This document shows, piece after piece, positions 51,336 to 60,383 of a stretch of 64,000 nt of DNA. The notes under the pieces are model-generated. The model worked only from the letters and a program-made list of their open reading frames with translations. It was not told the DNA's origin and ran no database searches. Source of the stretch: Minwuiaceae bacterium (GTDB lineage Bacteria; Pseudomonadota; Alphaproteobacteria; Minwuiales; Minwuiaceae). Each line of letters starts with the position of its first letter. The first letter of the stretch is position 1. Both the position numbers and the translations under genes were made by a program. The stretch spans positions 124,001 to 188,000 of the forward strand of contig JANQEE010000069.1 of assembly GCA_028278525.1 (NCBI GenBank), read 5' to 3'.

Positions 51336-52616
51336 ATGACGAAATGGATCGCGCCCGACGCGGTACCGAAACTGCTGCGGCCCGGCATGACGGTCTTCGT
51401 AGCCGGGGCCGGCAACGAGCCGCTGGCCCTGATCGACGCGCTGAAAGCCGAGCCGGCCGCCAGCGCCGGCGTCCGCTATGTCGCGCTGATGGTGCCGGGG
51501 ATCAACGACACCGACTATACCGCCCTGCACCCGGAAACACGGCTGACCGTGTTCTTCGCGACCCCGGCGCTGCGCGACGGACTGGAGACCGGCCGGATCG
51601 ATTTTGTGCCAATGCAATATCGCGCGATCTACGATTACCTTGCGGACGGTATCCAGATCGATCTCGCCCTTATTCAGGTTGCGCCGCCCAACGCCGACGG
51701 CCATTGCAGCCAGGGGCTGAACGTCGATTTCGTGCCGGCCGTGCTGAACAACGCCAAGACCGTGGTCGCCGAGGTGAACAAGGCAATGCCGGCGACCGAG
51801 GGCGCGCCGGCGGTACCGCTGGATCGAATCGACTACGCGGTGGAGGCCGACCACCCGCTGCCGACATTTCCGGTCGGCAAAGTGACCGACGCAGCGCGCG
51901 CCATCGGCGCCCATGTTGCGGCCCTGGTCAACGACGGCGACTGCATTCAGACCGGCATCGGCGCGATTCCGAACGCGGTGCTGGCGGCACTCGGGTCGAA
52001 AAACGATCTTGGCTTCCAGTCCGGTATGATCGCCGACGGCGTAATCGACCTCGCGGAAGCGGGGGTGCTGACGGGTAAAGTCAAGACCGTAGACCCGGGC
52101 AAGATCGTCACCGGCATCACCCTTGGCACCCAAAAACTCTACGATTGGGCCGGGACGCGACCGGACCTGTTGTTCCGGCCGGTTGACTACACCCACGACG
52201 TCGGCGTGCTGCGACAGATCGACAATTTCGTTTCGATCAACTCGGCGCTGGAGATCGACCTGTTCGGCCAGGTCAATGCCGACATATTGGGCGGCCGGCA
52301 GGTGAGCGGCACGGGCGGCTCGGTCGACCTGATGCGCGGCGCGGCCCTCTCACGTGGCGGGCGTTCCATCGTGGCACTGAACGCGACCGCCGCGGGCGGC
52401 AAGCTGTCGCGCATCGTGCCGGCGCTGGCGCCGGAGAATGCCGCGACGGCCTTGCGCACCGACATCGACTATGTGGTCACTGAATACGGCGCCGCTCGGC
52501 TGCGCCACCTGCCGGTGGAGGCACGGGCCGAGACGCTGATCGGGATTGCCGCGCCGGAATTCCGCGACACATTGCACGAGCAATGGAAGCTGCTTCGAAA
52601 GCGCGCCGGCGGCTAG
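51336..52616 (+). CDS. Acetyl-CoA hydrolase/4-hydroxybutyrate CoA-transferase family protein
   Basis: A 426-aa protein of the acetyl-CoA hydrolase/transferase family. LIQVAPPNADGHCSQGLNVD, IQTGIGAIPNAVLAALGSKN and LDLFGQVNADILGGRQVSGT-type blocks are present (here EIDLFGQ), and RIVPALAPENAATALRTDID-type C-terminus with VVTEYGAARLRH. At the place of the thioester-forming Glu (usually H-T/S-E-M) the sequence is FQSGMIADGVIDL with Gly230. This variant exists in other members and may have lost, or moved, the transferase chemistry. ATG at 51336 lacks a strong ribosome site. Single gene. Confidence 0.86.
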   Translation: MTKWIAPDAVPKLLRPGMTVFVAGAGNEPLALIDALKAEPAASAGVRYVALMVPGINDTDYTALHPETRLTVFFATPALRDGLETGRIDFVPMQYRAIYDYLADGIQIDLALIQVAPPNADGHCSQGLNVDFVPAVLNNAKTVVAEVNKAMPATEGAPAVPLDRIDYAVEADHPLPTFPVGKVTDAARAIGAHVAALVNDGDCIQTGIGAIPNAVLAALGSKNDLGFQSGMIADGVIDLAEAGVLTGKVKTVDPGKIVTGITLGTQKLYDWAGTRPDLLFRPVDYTHDVGVLRQIDNFVSINSALEIDLFGQVNADILGGRQVSGTGGSVDLMRGAALSRGGRSIVALNATAAGGKLSRIVPALAPENAATALRTDIDYVVTEYGAARLRHLPVEARAETLIGIAAPEFRDTLHEQWKLLRKRAGG

Positions 52617-52687
52617 ACTGTCCGTGAGCAACCATCGCCCTATCTATTCACCGAATTGAGGGGCATTGGGCAAAGAGGACATCCGGC

Positions 52688-54469
52688 ATGTCGTTGCTGA
52701 TGCAGTCGGCGATCTATCTCTGCGCCGCAGTGGTCGCGGTACCGCTTTCGAAACGGCTCGGGCTCGGCGCGATACTCGGCTACCTCGCCGCCGGCATCAT
52801 CATCGGGCCAGGCGGACTCGGTCTGATCGGGCATGTCGAAGACGTGCTGCACTTCGCCGAGTTCGGCGTGGTGCTGCTGTTGTTCGTGATCGGGCTAGAG
52901 TTGCAGCCGTCGCGGCTCTGGTCGCTGCGACGGTCGGTGTTCGGCCTCGGCGGCGCGCAGGTCCTGGTTACCGGCGGTGCGCTTGCGGTGAGTGGCCTGC
53001 TGTTCGGGCTGGGGCTGCAAACGGCGATCCTGGTCGGGCTGATCCTGGCGCTGTCGTCGACCGCATTCGGTTTGCAAATCCTGGCGGAAAAGAAGCAACT
53101 GCCGACACGGCATGGCCGCGTCGCCTTCGCCATTCTGCTGTTTCAGGACCTCGCGGTCATCCCGTTGCTAGCGCTGATCCCGGTGCTGGGCGGATCGGGC
53201 GGCAAAACGGCGGAGGGCGGCGTGCTGCTCAGCACGCTGAAGGTCGTGCTGGCCATCGCGGTGCTGGTCGTCGGCGGCCGCTACCTGTTGCGTTACGTGG
53301 TCCGGGCGGTGGCGGCCGCGCGGACGCCGGAAGTGTTTACGGCGATGGCGCTTTTGACCGTGATCGCCGCCGCGCTACTGATGGAGGAGATCGGACTGTC
53401 GGCGGCACTCGGGGCGTTCCTCGCGGGCGTTCTGCTTGCTGATTCCGAATACCGGCACGAGTTCGAAGCGGACATCGAGCCGTTCAAAGGCCTGCTGCTC
53501 GGCCTGTTCTTCATTGCCGTCGGCATGTCGGTCAATGTCGGGCTGATCGTCGCTCAGCCGCTTGCCGTTGTCGGCCTGGTGCTGGGTTTGTTGGCGGTCA
53601 AGAGCGCGGTGCTGTTTGGGATCGCGCGCATCAGCGGGCTGAATAATGCCAGCGCTCGCAAACTCGCCGTCGTGCTGCCGCAGGGCGGCGAGTTCGCTTT
53701 CGTGCTGTTCGCGGTGGCCGTTACCGCAGGCGCTATCGCGCAAAACGTTTCCGACTTGCTGATCGTCGTCGTCTCTCTGACGATGGCGGCGACGCCGTTG
53801 GCCGTCGCGCTCAACGACGCCATCCAGAAGCGCACCGCCGGAAAGTCCGACGAGCCGACTTACGAAAAGCCTGCACCGGAAGAAAACCAGGTGATCATCG
53901 CCGGGTTCGGCCGTTTCGGTCAGATCGTCGGGCGCATCCTACGGGCGAAGAAAATTCCGTTCACCGCGCTGGAGATCAGCGCCGACCAGGTCGATTTCGT
54001 CAAGCGCTTCGGCAACAAGGTCTACTACGGCGACGCATCACGGTTGGACCTGTTGCGCGCCGCCAAGGCCGATCAGGCGGTCGCGTTCGTGCTGGCCATC
54101 GACGATATGGAAGCGTCCCTTCGCACCGCAGAGACCGTGAAGCGCCACTTTCCCAACCTCACGATCTATGCGCGGGCGCGCAACCGGCAGCATGCGCACC
54201 GCCTGATCGACCTGGACGTCAAAATCATCCGGCGCGAGACATTCCATTCCAGCCTGGAGCTGACGCGCGAGGTGCTGAAGGGACTGGGTTTCGCGGATTC
54301 GGACGCCACACGCTCTATCGAGACGTTCCGCGATCATGACGTTCGCAGGCTACACGAGCAGTACCCGCTCCGGAGTGACGAGGAGAAAATGATCATTCAC
54401 GCACGCCAAACGGCGGAGGAGCTGGAACAGCTATTCGAAGAAGACGCAGCGGAAGACGAGAAAGCCTAG
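52688..54469 (+). CDS. CPA2-family monovalent cation:proton antiporter (Kef-type) with TrkA-N domain
   Basis: A 593-aa membrane protein. About 12-13 membrane segments over residues 1-385: LGAILGYLAAGIIIGPGGLG, VIGLELQPSRLWSLRRSVFG, LSSTAFGLQILAEKKQLPTR, ILLFQDLAVIPLLALIPVLG (with the ion-site Gln-Asp) and LSAALGAFLAGVLLADSEYR. The cytosolic TrkA-N domain follows (NQVIIAGFGRFGQIVGRILR, YYGDASRLDLLRAAKADQAV). A C-terminal acidic tail (ELEQLFEEDAAEDEKA). It is a KefB/KefC-type potassium efflux or K+/H+ exchange protein. ATG is 71 bases after the CoA-transferase stop. Convergent with the next gene, 8 bases apart. Confidence 0.92.
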   Translation: MSLLMQSAIYLCAAVVAVPLSKRLGLGAILGYLAAGIIIGPGGLGLIGHVEDVLHFAEFGVVLLLFVIGLELQPSRLWSLRRSVFGLGGAQVLVTGGALAVSGLLFGLGLQTAILVGLILALSSTAFGLQILAEKKQLPTRHGRVAFAILLFQDLAVIPLLALIPVLGGSGGKTAEGGVLLSTLKVVLAIAVLVVGGRYLLRYVVRAVAAARTPEVFTAMALLTVIAAALLMEEIGLSAALGAFLAGVLLADSEYRHEFEADIEPFKGLLLGLFFIAVGMSVNVGLIVAQPLAVVGLVLGLLAVKSAVLFGIARISGLNNASARKLAVVLPQGGEFAFVLFAVAVTAGAIAQNVSDLLIVVVSLTMAATPLAVALNDAIQKRTAGKSDEPTYEKPAPEENQVIIAGFGRFGQIVGRILRAKKIPFTALEISADQVDFVKRFGNKVYYGDASRLDLLRAAKADQAVAFVLAIDDMEASLRTAETVKRHFPNLTIYARARNRQHAHRLIDLDVKIIRRETFHSSLELTREVLKGLGFADSDATRSIETFRDHDVRRLHEQYPLRSDEEKMIIHARQTAEELEQLFEEDAAEDEKA

Positions 54470-54477
54470 ATCTGGCC

Positions 54478-54936
54478 TCAATCTTTTCCCTTCATCATAC
54501 GTAACGGATTATACGTGATCACCGTTTCGCCGCGCTGATTAACGATCTTGTTGAAGGTGCGGACCAGGCCGCGATTGCCTTTCGACGTCGGGCGGATTTC
54601 AGTGACTTCGCATTCGACGTGGATGGTGTCACCGGCGATGACCGGTTTGAGAACCTTGAGCTCCATCTCCAGGAAGGCCAGACCGGTGCCCTGCATGGTC
54701 GCCTGGATCAGCAGGCCTTCGGCGAAGCTGTAGACCAGGGCGCCGGGGGCCGGCCGGCCGCCCTTGATCGCCGAGCCTTCTTTCAGGAATTCCATGTCCA
54801 TGAACAGGACTTCGGTCATGCCGGTCGTATTGATGAAGTTGGTGATATCCGAGTCGGTGATGGTGCGTCCGACCGTCTGGAACTTGTAACCGACTTCCAG
54901 TTCGTTCCAGTAGAAACCGAGGCCTACCGTATCCAT
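54478..54936 (-). CDS. MaoC-like single hot-dog dehydratase
   Basis: A 152-aa hot-dog protein. YKFQTVGRTITDSDITNFIN, FMDMEFLKEGSAIKGGRPAP, GALVYSFAEGLLIQATMQGT and VLKPVIAGDTIHVECEVTEI, RMMKGKD end. The order matches (R)-hydratase/mesaconyl-C4-CoA hydratase-like MaoC proteins, but the normal D-x-N-P-x-H is replaced by T-G-M-T-E-V-x-F-M-D, so the catalytic pair is altered. It lies 15 bases downstream of the CaiB gene; operon with CaiB and acyl-CoA dehydrogenase. Confidence 0.83.
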   Translation of the reverse strand: MDTVGLGFYWNELEVGYKFQTVGRTITDSDITNFINTTGMTEVLFMDMEFLKEGSAIKGGRPAPGALVYSFAEGLLIQATMQGTGLAFLEMELKVLKPVIAGDTIHVECEVTEIRPTSKGNRGLVRTFNKIVNQRGETVITYNPLRMMKGKD

Positions 54937-54951
54937 GTTCGTTCTTCTCCT

Positions 54952-56151
54952 TTAGTCGGACGCCTGCAGAGCGGCGCCCGACGACATCATCGCGTCGATA
55001 TCCTGTTCAGAGATTCCGGCCTCGCCAAGCAATTCGCGGGTATGTTCGCCGAAGCGCGGCGCGTGGCGGCGGACCGAGCCCGGCGACTTCGAGAATGTCG
55101 GCGGAATGTCGGTCTGCCGGATCGCACCTTCCGTCGGATGCTCGACGGACCGCCAGAACCCGACGTCGTGCAAATGCGGATCGTCCAGCAGGTCGTCGAG
55201 GTCGTTGACCAATGTCACCGGGATGCTGACCGCGTCGAACGCCTCGAGCCACTCGGCGCTGGTTTTGGCTTCCATCAGGTCGGAAATCTGGCCGTACAGT
55301 ACGTCGATGTTTTCGCTGCGCGCCGTAGCATTGGCGAAGCGCGGGTCGTCCGCCAAGTCGGGCCGGCCGGCGACTTCGAAGAAGGTGCGGAACTGCCGGT
55401 CGTTGTACGGCAGCACACCGATATAGCCGTCCTTTGTGCGGTAGGGCCGGCGGTTCGGCGACAGCACACGGGAATAGCCGAGTTCGCCGAGCGGCGGATC
55501 GAAGGTGTGGCCGAACAGATGCTCCACCATGGTGAAGGCGGTCATGGTCTCGAACATCGTGGTCTCGATATGCTGTCCCTCGCCGGTGCGCTCCCGATGG
55601 AACAGGGCCATCGAGATGTTGCCTACCAGCGCAAGGGCACAGGATTTGTCGGCCAGGATGGTCGGCATATAGGCCGGTTCTTCGGTGAAACGGGCCTGTA
55701 GCCGCGCCAGGCCGGAGGCGGCCTGGATCATGTCGTCGAAGGCCGGTTTGTGGCCGAATGGGCCGGCGCGGCGGTAGCCGTAGGTCGCGGCGTAGACGAT
55801 GCGCGGGTTGATTTTGGCCAGGGTGTCGTAGTCGAGCCCGAGCCGGTCGACGGCCTGCGGCCGGATGTTGTGGACGAAGACATCGGTGCCTTCGACCAGC
55901 CGGAGTATCGCGTCGCGCGCCGACGGCTGTTTCAGGTCCAGCACGATCGCCCGCTTGTTGCGGTTGCAGTTGAGGTAGACGGCCGCCATGCCCTTGTGCC
56001 GCGCCGGGCCGATGCCGCGGGTGATGTCGCCGTCCGGCCCTTCGACCTTGATCACGTCGGCGCCCATATCGCCAAGGATCTGCGTGGCAAAGGGTCCGAG
56101 GACGACCGAGGTGAGGTCGAGCACACGGATACCGTCGAGGGGGCCTGGCAT
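54952..56151 (-). CDS. Family III CoA-transferase (CaiB/BaiF) with Glu at the active-site position
   Basis: A 399-aa CoA-transferase. GIRVLDLTSVVLGPFATQIL, MGADVIKVEGPDGDITRGIG, DVFVHNIRPQAVDRLGLDY and YAATYGYRRAGPFGHKPAFD are the N-terminal landmarks. At the active-site block the sequence is HIETTMFETMTAF with Glu201 where formyl-CoA transferase has Asp. That is a recurrent subgroup. The gene lies between a MaoC-like gene and an acyl-CoA dehydrogenase gene, 29 bases after the latter; together they look like activation and oxidation of an acid. Confidence 0.88.
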   Translation of the reverse strand: MPGPLDGIRVLDLTSVVLGPFATQILGDMGADVIKVEGPDGDITRGIGPARHKGMAAVYLNCNRNKRAIVLDLKQPSARDAILRLVEGTDVFVHNIRPQAVDRLGLDYDTLAKINPRIVYAATYGYRRAGPFGHKPAFDDMIQAASGLARLQARFTEEPAYMPTILADKSCALALVGNISMALFHRERTGEGQHIETTMFETMTAFTMVEHLFGHTFDPPLGELGYSRVLSPNRRPYRTKDGYIGVLPYNDRQFRTFFEVAGRPDLADDPRFANATARSENIDVLYGQISDLMEAKTSAEWLEAFDAVSIPVTLVNDLDDLLDDPHLHDVGFWRSVEHPTEGAIRQTDIPPTFSKSPGSVRRHAPRFGEHTRELLGEAGISEQDIDAMMSSGAALQASD

Positions 56152-56180
56152 AACGAACGAAACTCCGGATTGGCGGCGCG

Positions 56181-57347
56181 TCAGTAGGACTTCGGCAGGC
56201 CGAGGGCCTTTTCCGCGATGTTGCAGAGGATGAGCTGCGGGCTGACCGGCGCGATGCGGGCGATCATCACCTCGCGCATCAGGCGCTCCACATGGAACTC
56301 CTTGGCGTAGCCCATGCCGCCGTGGGTCATCACGGCGCGGGTGCAGGCCTGGAAGCCGGCCTCGGCGCCCATGTACTTGGCGGCGTTGGATTCCGGCCCA
56401 CAGGGCTGGCGGGTGTCGTAGAGATGGGCGGCGCGCATTGCCATCAGGTAGGCGGCTTCCAGTTCCATCCAGCTTTCCGCCAGGGGATGCTGGATCGCCT
56501 GGTTCTGGCCGATCGGCCGGCCGAACACTTCGCGATCCTTGGCGTATTGGACGGCGCGGGCGAGCGCGTTCTGGCCGATGCCGACGGCCTCCGCGCCGAT
56601 CAGGATACGTTCCGGGTTGAGGCTATGCAGGATGTAATGGAAGCCCTGGCCTTCCTCACCCACACGGTCCTCCAAGGGGACCGGCAGGCCGTCGATGAAC
56701 ACCTCGTTGGAATCGACGGCGGCGCGGCCCATTTTCGGGATCTCGCGGACGTCGCAGTAGTCGCGGTCGAGGTCCGTGTAGAACAGGGTCAGGCCGTCGG
56801 TCGCCTTGGCGCAGTCCTCGCGCGGCGTGGTACGCGCCAGCAGCATGATCTTGTCGGCTTCCTGCGCGGTGGTGGTCCACAGCTTGCGGCCGTTCACCAC
56901 ATAGCCGTTGCCGTTCCTTTCCGCCTTGGTCTTGAGCGAGGTGGTGTTGAGACCGGCGTCCGGCTCGGTGACGCCGAAGCAGGATTTAACCTTGCCCTGC
57001 ACCAAATCCGGCAGCCAGCGCTGCTTCTGCTCGTCGTTGGCGAAGACGACGATCGGGTGCGGGCCGAAGATGTTGATGTGGATCGCCGAGGCGGCGCTGA
57101 GCGCCCCGGACGATCCGGCGACGGCATGCATCATCAGCGCCGCCTCGGTCACGCCGAGCCCGGCGCCGCCGAACTCCTCGGGCATGGCAATGCCGAGCCA
57201 GCCGCCTTCGGCCATCGCCGCGTGGAAGTCGAACGGGAACTCGCCGGTGCGGTCGTGTTCCAGCCAATAGTCGTCGCCGAAGGTCTCGCAGACCTTGGCG
57301 ACGTTGTCGCGGATTGCCTGCTGCTCCTCGCTCAGCGAAAAGTCCAT
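56181..57347 (-). CDS. Acyl-CoA dehydrogenase (FadE type)
   Basis: A 388-aa flavoprotein with canonical residues. MDFSLSEEQQAIRDNVAKVC, CFGVTEPDAGLNTTSLKTKA, KLWTTTAQEAD, DREVFGRPIGQNQAIQHPLA and at the C-terminus THGGMGYAKEFHVERLMRE with the catalytic Glu in AKE. ATG at 57347 has GGAG 8 bases upstream; an earlier GTG three codons upstream is rejected. It is the first gene of the reverse operon with CaiB and MaoC. Divergent from AtuA; substrate chain unknown, but the neighbouring atuA pair hints at branched or terpenoid acids. Confidence 0.92.
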   Translation of the reverse strand: MDFSLSEEQQAIRDNVAKVCETFGDDYWLEHDRTGEFPFDFHAAMAEGGWLGIAMPEEFGGAGLGVTEAALMMHAVAGSSGALSAASAIHINIFGPHPIVVFANDEQKQRWLPDLVQGKVKSCFGVTEPDAGLNTTSLKTKAERNGNGYVVNGRKLWTTTAQEADKIMLLARTTPREDCAKATDGLTLFYTDLDRDYCDVREIPKMGRAAVDSNEVFIDGLPVPLEDRVGEEGQGFHYILHSLNPERILIGAEAVGIGQNALARAVQYAKDREVFGRPIGQNQAIQHPLAESWMELEAAYLMAMRAAHLYDTRQPCGPESNAAKYMGAEAGFQACTRAVMTHGGMGYAKEFHVERLMREVMIARIAPVSPQLILCNIAEKALGLPKSY

Positions 57348-57447
57348 GTCATACACTCCATGCCCGGGCGCAAAGGCTAGCCCCAGGTCTCGGGCGCGGC
57401 AAGGGGCGGACCCCGGCGTTGGCCTGTGCTAGGGTCCGCGCACAGTA

Positions 57448-58803
57448 ATGGCGAAAAACCAGGACATATTCCGGATCGGCACCGGCGCCGGCTTCTCCGC
57501 CGACCGCCTGGATTCGGCGGTCGAATTGGTCGAGCACGGCAACCTGGATGCTATCGTGTTCGAATGCGTCGGGGAGCGCACCCTCGCCTTCGGACACCGG
57601 GACCGGATGGCCGACGCAAAAGCCGGCTACAACAAGCTGCTGCCACAGCGGATGCGGGCCATGCTGCCGCTGATACAGCGGCACGGCACCTGCCTGATCA
57701 CCAATATGGGCGTCGCCAACCCGGCGGGGGCAGCCGCCCGGACCGCCGAAATCGCTCGCGAGTTGGGATTGACCGGCCTCAAGATCGCCTGGATCGAAGG
57801 GGACGACGTGACGCCCTTGGTCACGCCGGCCACCGACCTGCCGGAGTTCGGTGGCCGGGTAAAGGATGTCGGGCGACCGCTGGTCGGCGCCAATGCGTAT
57901 ATCGGCGCAGATTCCTTGTTGTCGGCGCTGGCCGAGGGAGCGGATGTGATCATTGCCGGTCGGATTGCCGACCCGTCGCTATTCCTGGCACCGCTGCGCC
58001 ATGCCTTCGGCTGGGCCGAGGACGACTGGCCGACAATGGGCGCCGGCACCCTGGTCGGGCACTTGATGGAATGCGGGACGCAGATTACCGGCGGCTATTT
58101 CGCCGACCCCGGCCTGAAGGACGTGCCCAACCTGACGTTCGTCGGCATGCCCATCGCGGAAGTGACGGCGGATGGCGGCGCGACCATTACCAAACTGGAG
58201 CGGGCCGGCGGCTGCGTGACAGCGGCGACGGTGAAGGAACAGATGCTCTACGAGGTGCACGATCCGGCGGCCTATCTGACGCCCGACGTTACCGCGGATT
58301 TTTCGGGCGTCGAAATCGGTGAAGACGGCCGCGACAGGGTCATGGTGTCCGGCGCCGGCGGCCGCGCGCGGGCGGACCTGCTGAAGGTAACCGTGGCTTT
58401 CGACGGAGGGTATCTGGCGGAGGGCGAGGTCTCCTATGCCGGCGCTGGCGCGGCGGCGCGGGCGCGGCTGGCAGGCGAAATCGTGGAGACCCGGATGCGG
58501 CAGGTCCATAGCCGGCAGGAGCCGCTCAGGACCGACCTGATCGGCCTGAACGCGTTGCATGGCAGCCTGGACCGACCGGACGCCGGCAGCGAGGCCAGCC
58601 GGGACGTGCGCTTACGCGCAGCGATGCGGACGACCGATCGGGAGGCCGCGGAAATGCTGCTTTGGGAGGTCGAATCCCTGCTCTGCGACGGGCCGGCGGG
58701 CGGCGGCGGTTTCCGAGGGCGGATCGACCCAAGCGTCACGACCCATTCCGCCTTCCTGCCGCGCGACGCGGTGCCGACCCGGACCGAGGTAATCGTCGTA
58801 TGA
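57448..58803 (+). CDS. AtuA-like protein (DUF1446; acyclic terpene utilisation)
   Basis: A 451-aa AtuA/DUF1446 protein. IFRIGTGAGFSADRLDSAVE, DAIVFECVGERTLAFGHRDR, LITNMGVANPAGAAARTAEI, GADVIIAGRIADPSLFLAPL, FSGVEIGEDGRDRVMVSGAG. In Pseudomonas citronellolis/aeruginosa AtuA is required for citronellol/geranyl-CoA metabolism, but its reaction is not defined. The small gene downstream overlaps it by 4 bases; in other genomes it is fused to it or lies next to it. So an atuA/partner pair acts with the fatty-acid type operon on the other strand. Confidence 0.88.
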   Translation: MAKNQDIFRIGTGAGFSADRLDSAVELVEHGNLDAIVFECVGERTLAFGHRDRMADAKAGYNKLLPQRMRAMLPLIQRHGTCLITNMGVANPAGAAARTAEIARELGLTGLKIAWIEGDDVTPLVTPATDLPEFGGRVKDVGRPLVGANAYIGADSLLSALAEGADVIIAGRIADPSLFLAPLRHAFGWAEDDWPTMGAGTLVGHLMECGTQITGGYFADPGLKDVPNLTFVGMPIAEVTADGGATITKLERAGGCVTAATVKEQMLYEVHDPAAYLTPDVTADFSGVEIGEDGRDRVMVSGAGGRARADLLKVTVAFDGGYLAEGEVSYAGAGAAARARLAGEIVETRMRQVHSRQEPLRTDLIGLNALHGSLDRPDAGSEASRDVRLRAAMRTTDREAAEMLLWEVESLLCDGPAGGGGFRGRIDPSVTTHSAFLPRDAVPTRTEVIVV

Positions 58804-59123
58804 GCCGCCGGGTCGCCCTGCGGCAAATCGCCCATGCCCGAGCAGGGGATAAGGGTAATGTCTCTAATGTTTCCCTTTGGGTGAACGAGCCCGGACATTT
58901 TCCCGCCGTTAAGGCTCAGGTGACGGCGGAGCGGGTCGCCGAGGCCTATCGCGGGCTGCTGCACGGCGATGTGACCCGTTATAGCCTGGACCACCTGCAT
59001 GGCCTGAATTTCGTCCTGAAAGAGGCCCTGGAAGGCGGCGTGAACGGGTCTTTGAACCTGGACGGCCACGGCAAGTCGTTCAGCTTCATTCTGCTCGACA
59101 TAGAGGTAAATTTACCGGACTAA
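58800..59123 (+). CDS. AtuA-associated small protein (AtuA C-terminal-like domain)
   Basis: A 107-aa protein. MSRRVALRQIAHARAGDKGN, SLWVNEPGHFPAVKAQVTAE, VTRYSLDHLHGLNFVLKEAL and GVNGSLNLDGHGKSFSFILL. ARAGDKGN-S/V-S, LHGLNFVL and SLxxDxHGKSF are the landmarks of the domain that accompanies AtuA/DUF1446 proteins. ATG overlaps the AtuA stop by 4 bases (ATGA), so the two are translated together and probably form one complex. Confidence 0.88.
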   Translation: MSRRVALRQIAHARAGDKGNVSNVSLWVNEPGHFPAVKAQVTAERVAEAYRGLLHGDVTRYSLDHLHGLNFVLKEALEGGVNGSLNLDGHGKSFSFILLDIEVNLPD

Positions 59124-59282
59124 TCAACTTAAACTGTAATTATCTCAAAGCCTTAACTAGTCTGAATCTGCAAATCCGTTGATGCAACCAGAGTGCCCCG
59201 GTATGCTCCCGGACAAGTTCAAGGCGCCTTGGAAACGGCGCCGCGTAGAGCAAACGAAATCGCAGCAGGGAGACACGACCTC

Positions 59283-60314
59283 ATGAAGCCGTTTACCATC
59301 AGCAATGCCGTGGCCGTGGCCGTCGTGGCCAGCTTCGGCCTTACCGCGTCCGGCGCCTTTGCGCAGAACGTCAACTGGAACCTGTCGGTCTGGGGCAAGC
59401 CGCGGGCCTTCACCAAGGGCCTGGACGAGGTCTCCCGCTACGTCGCGGAGAAGACCGACGGCAAATTCAAGATCAAGGTACATTTCGGCGAGGCTCTGTC
59501 GAAGGCTCGCGAGAACCTGGACGGCATCAAGCTCGGCGCCTTCCAGATGGCGGCCTTCTGCGCTTCCTACCACCCGGACAAGACGCCGACCCTGAGCGGC
59601 CTGGATCTGCCGTTCCTGCCGTTCGGCGACCTGGACGTGCAGCAGAGAGTGCATGAGGCCTATTACGCGCACCCGGCCGTGGTTGCCGACGTCGCCCGTT
59701 GGAACGCCCGCATTCTGATGACCTCGCTGCTGCCGCAGTACGAGTTCATGGGCGTCGGCGAACCGCCGAAGACGCTGGAGGCCTGGAAGGGCAAGCAGGT
59801 CCGCGCGCTGGGCGGCATCGGCAAGGCGATGACCAAGCTGGGCGCCGTGCCGACCACCTCGACGGCGCCGGAAACCTATCAACTGCTGGAACGCGGCACG
59901 GTCTACGCCGCGTCGTGGCCGTTCAGCTATGCTCACGCGGCCTACCGGCTGTATGAGATTTCCGACTGGTACACCGGCAACCTGTCGCCCGGCGCCGTGA
60001 CCTGCCCGGTGGTGATCAACACCAAGGCGTGGGACAAGCTGCCGAAGGAGTACCAGGACATCCTGACCGAATCCCGCCTGCCGGCCTATGAAGTGCTTAA
60101 AAAGGCCTATAAGGCGGCGGACGAGAAAAACCTGCCGATGTTCAAGGAAAAGGGCCTGAAGGAAGTCCGCTATTCGGATGAAGAGCTGGCAACCTTCCGT
60201 AGCGTCGGCGCGCAGCCGGTCTGGGACGACTGGGTGAAGGAGCAGACCGCGAAGGGCCTGCCGGCGCAGGAACTTCTGGACCTGATCCTGACAACCGCCC
60301 AACAAGGGTCGTAA
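59283..60314 (+). CDS. dctP: TRAP transporter solute-binding protein DctP
   Basis: A 343-aa periplasmic binding protein. Signal MKPFTISNAVAVAVVASFGL to AFAQN, then VNWNLSVWGKPRAFTKGLDE, TDGKFKIKVHFGEALSKAREN, KGKQVRALGGIGKAMTKLGA, the TRAP-type VPTTSTAPETYQLLERGTVY and CPVVINTKAWDKLPKEYQDI. It binds a carboxylate-type ligand via the conserved Arg in QVRALGG. It is followed by a strong nested hairpin, then dctQ and dctM. It may import the acids used by the atuA/CaiB gene products; inferred from order. Confidence 0.93.
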   Translation: MKPFTISNAVAVAVVASFGLTASGAFAQNVNWNLSVWGKPRAFTKGLDEVSRYVAEKTDGKFKIKVHFGEALSKARENLDGIKLGAFQMAAFCASYHPDKTPTLSGLDLPFLPFGDLDVQQRVHEAYYAHPAVVADVARWNARILMTSLLPQYEFMGVGEPPKTLEAWKGKQVRALGGIGKAMTKLGAVPTTSTAPETYQLLERGTVYAASWPFSYAHAAYRLYEISDWYTGNLSPGAVTCPVVINTKAWDKLPKEYQDILTESRLPAYEVLKKAYKAADEKNLPMFKEKGLKEVRYSDEELATFRSVGAQPVWDDWVKEQTAKGLPAQELLDLILTTAQQGS

Positions 60315-60328
60315 CGAAGAAGCGCAAT

Positions 60329-60374
60329 CCGGCGGCGGGGAACCGGGCGTGAGCGCCCGGCTGTCCGCCGCCGG
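60329..60374 (+). terminator. Nested hairpin between dctP and dctQ
   Basis: Outer arms CCGGCGGCGG (60329-60338) and CCGCCGCCGG (60365-60374); inner arms CCGGGCG (60343-60349) and CGCCCGG (60354-60360) with loop TGAG. Both stems are perfect. There is no T tract. It ends 9 bases before the dctQ start codon. It is of the type that keeps binding-protein mRNA more abundant than that of the membrane subunits. Confidence 0.75.
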
Positions 60375-60383
60375 TCAGCCGCG

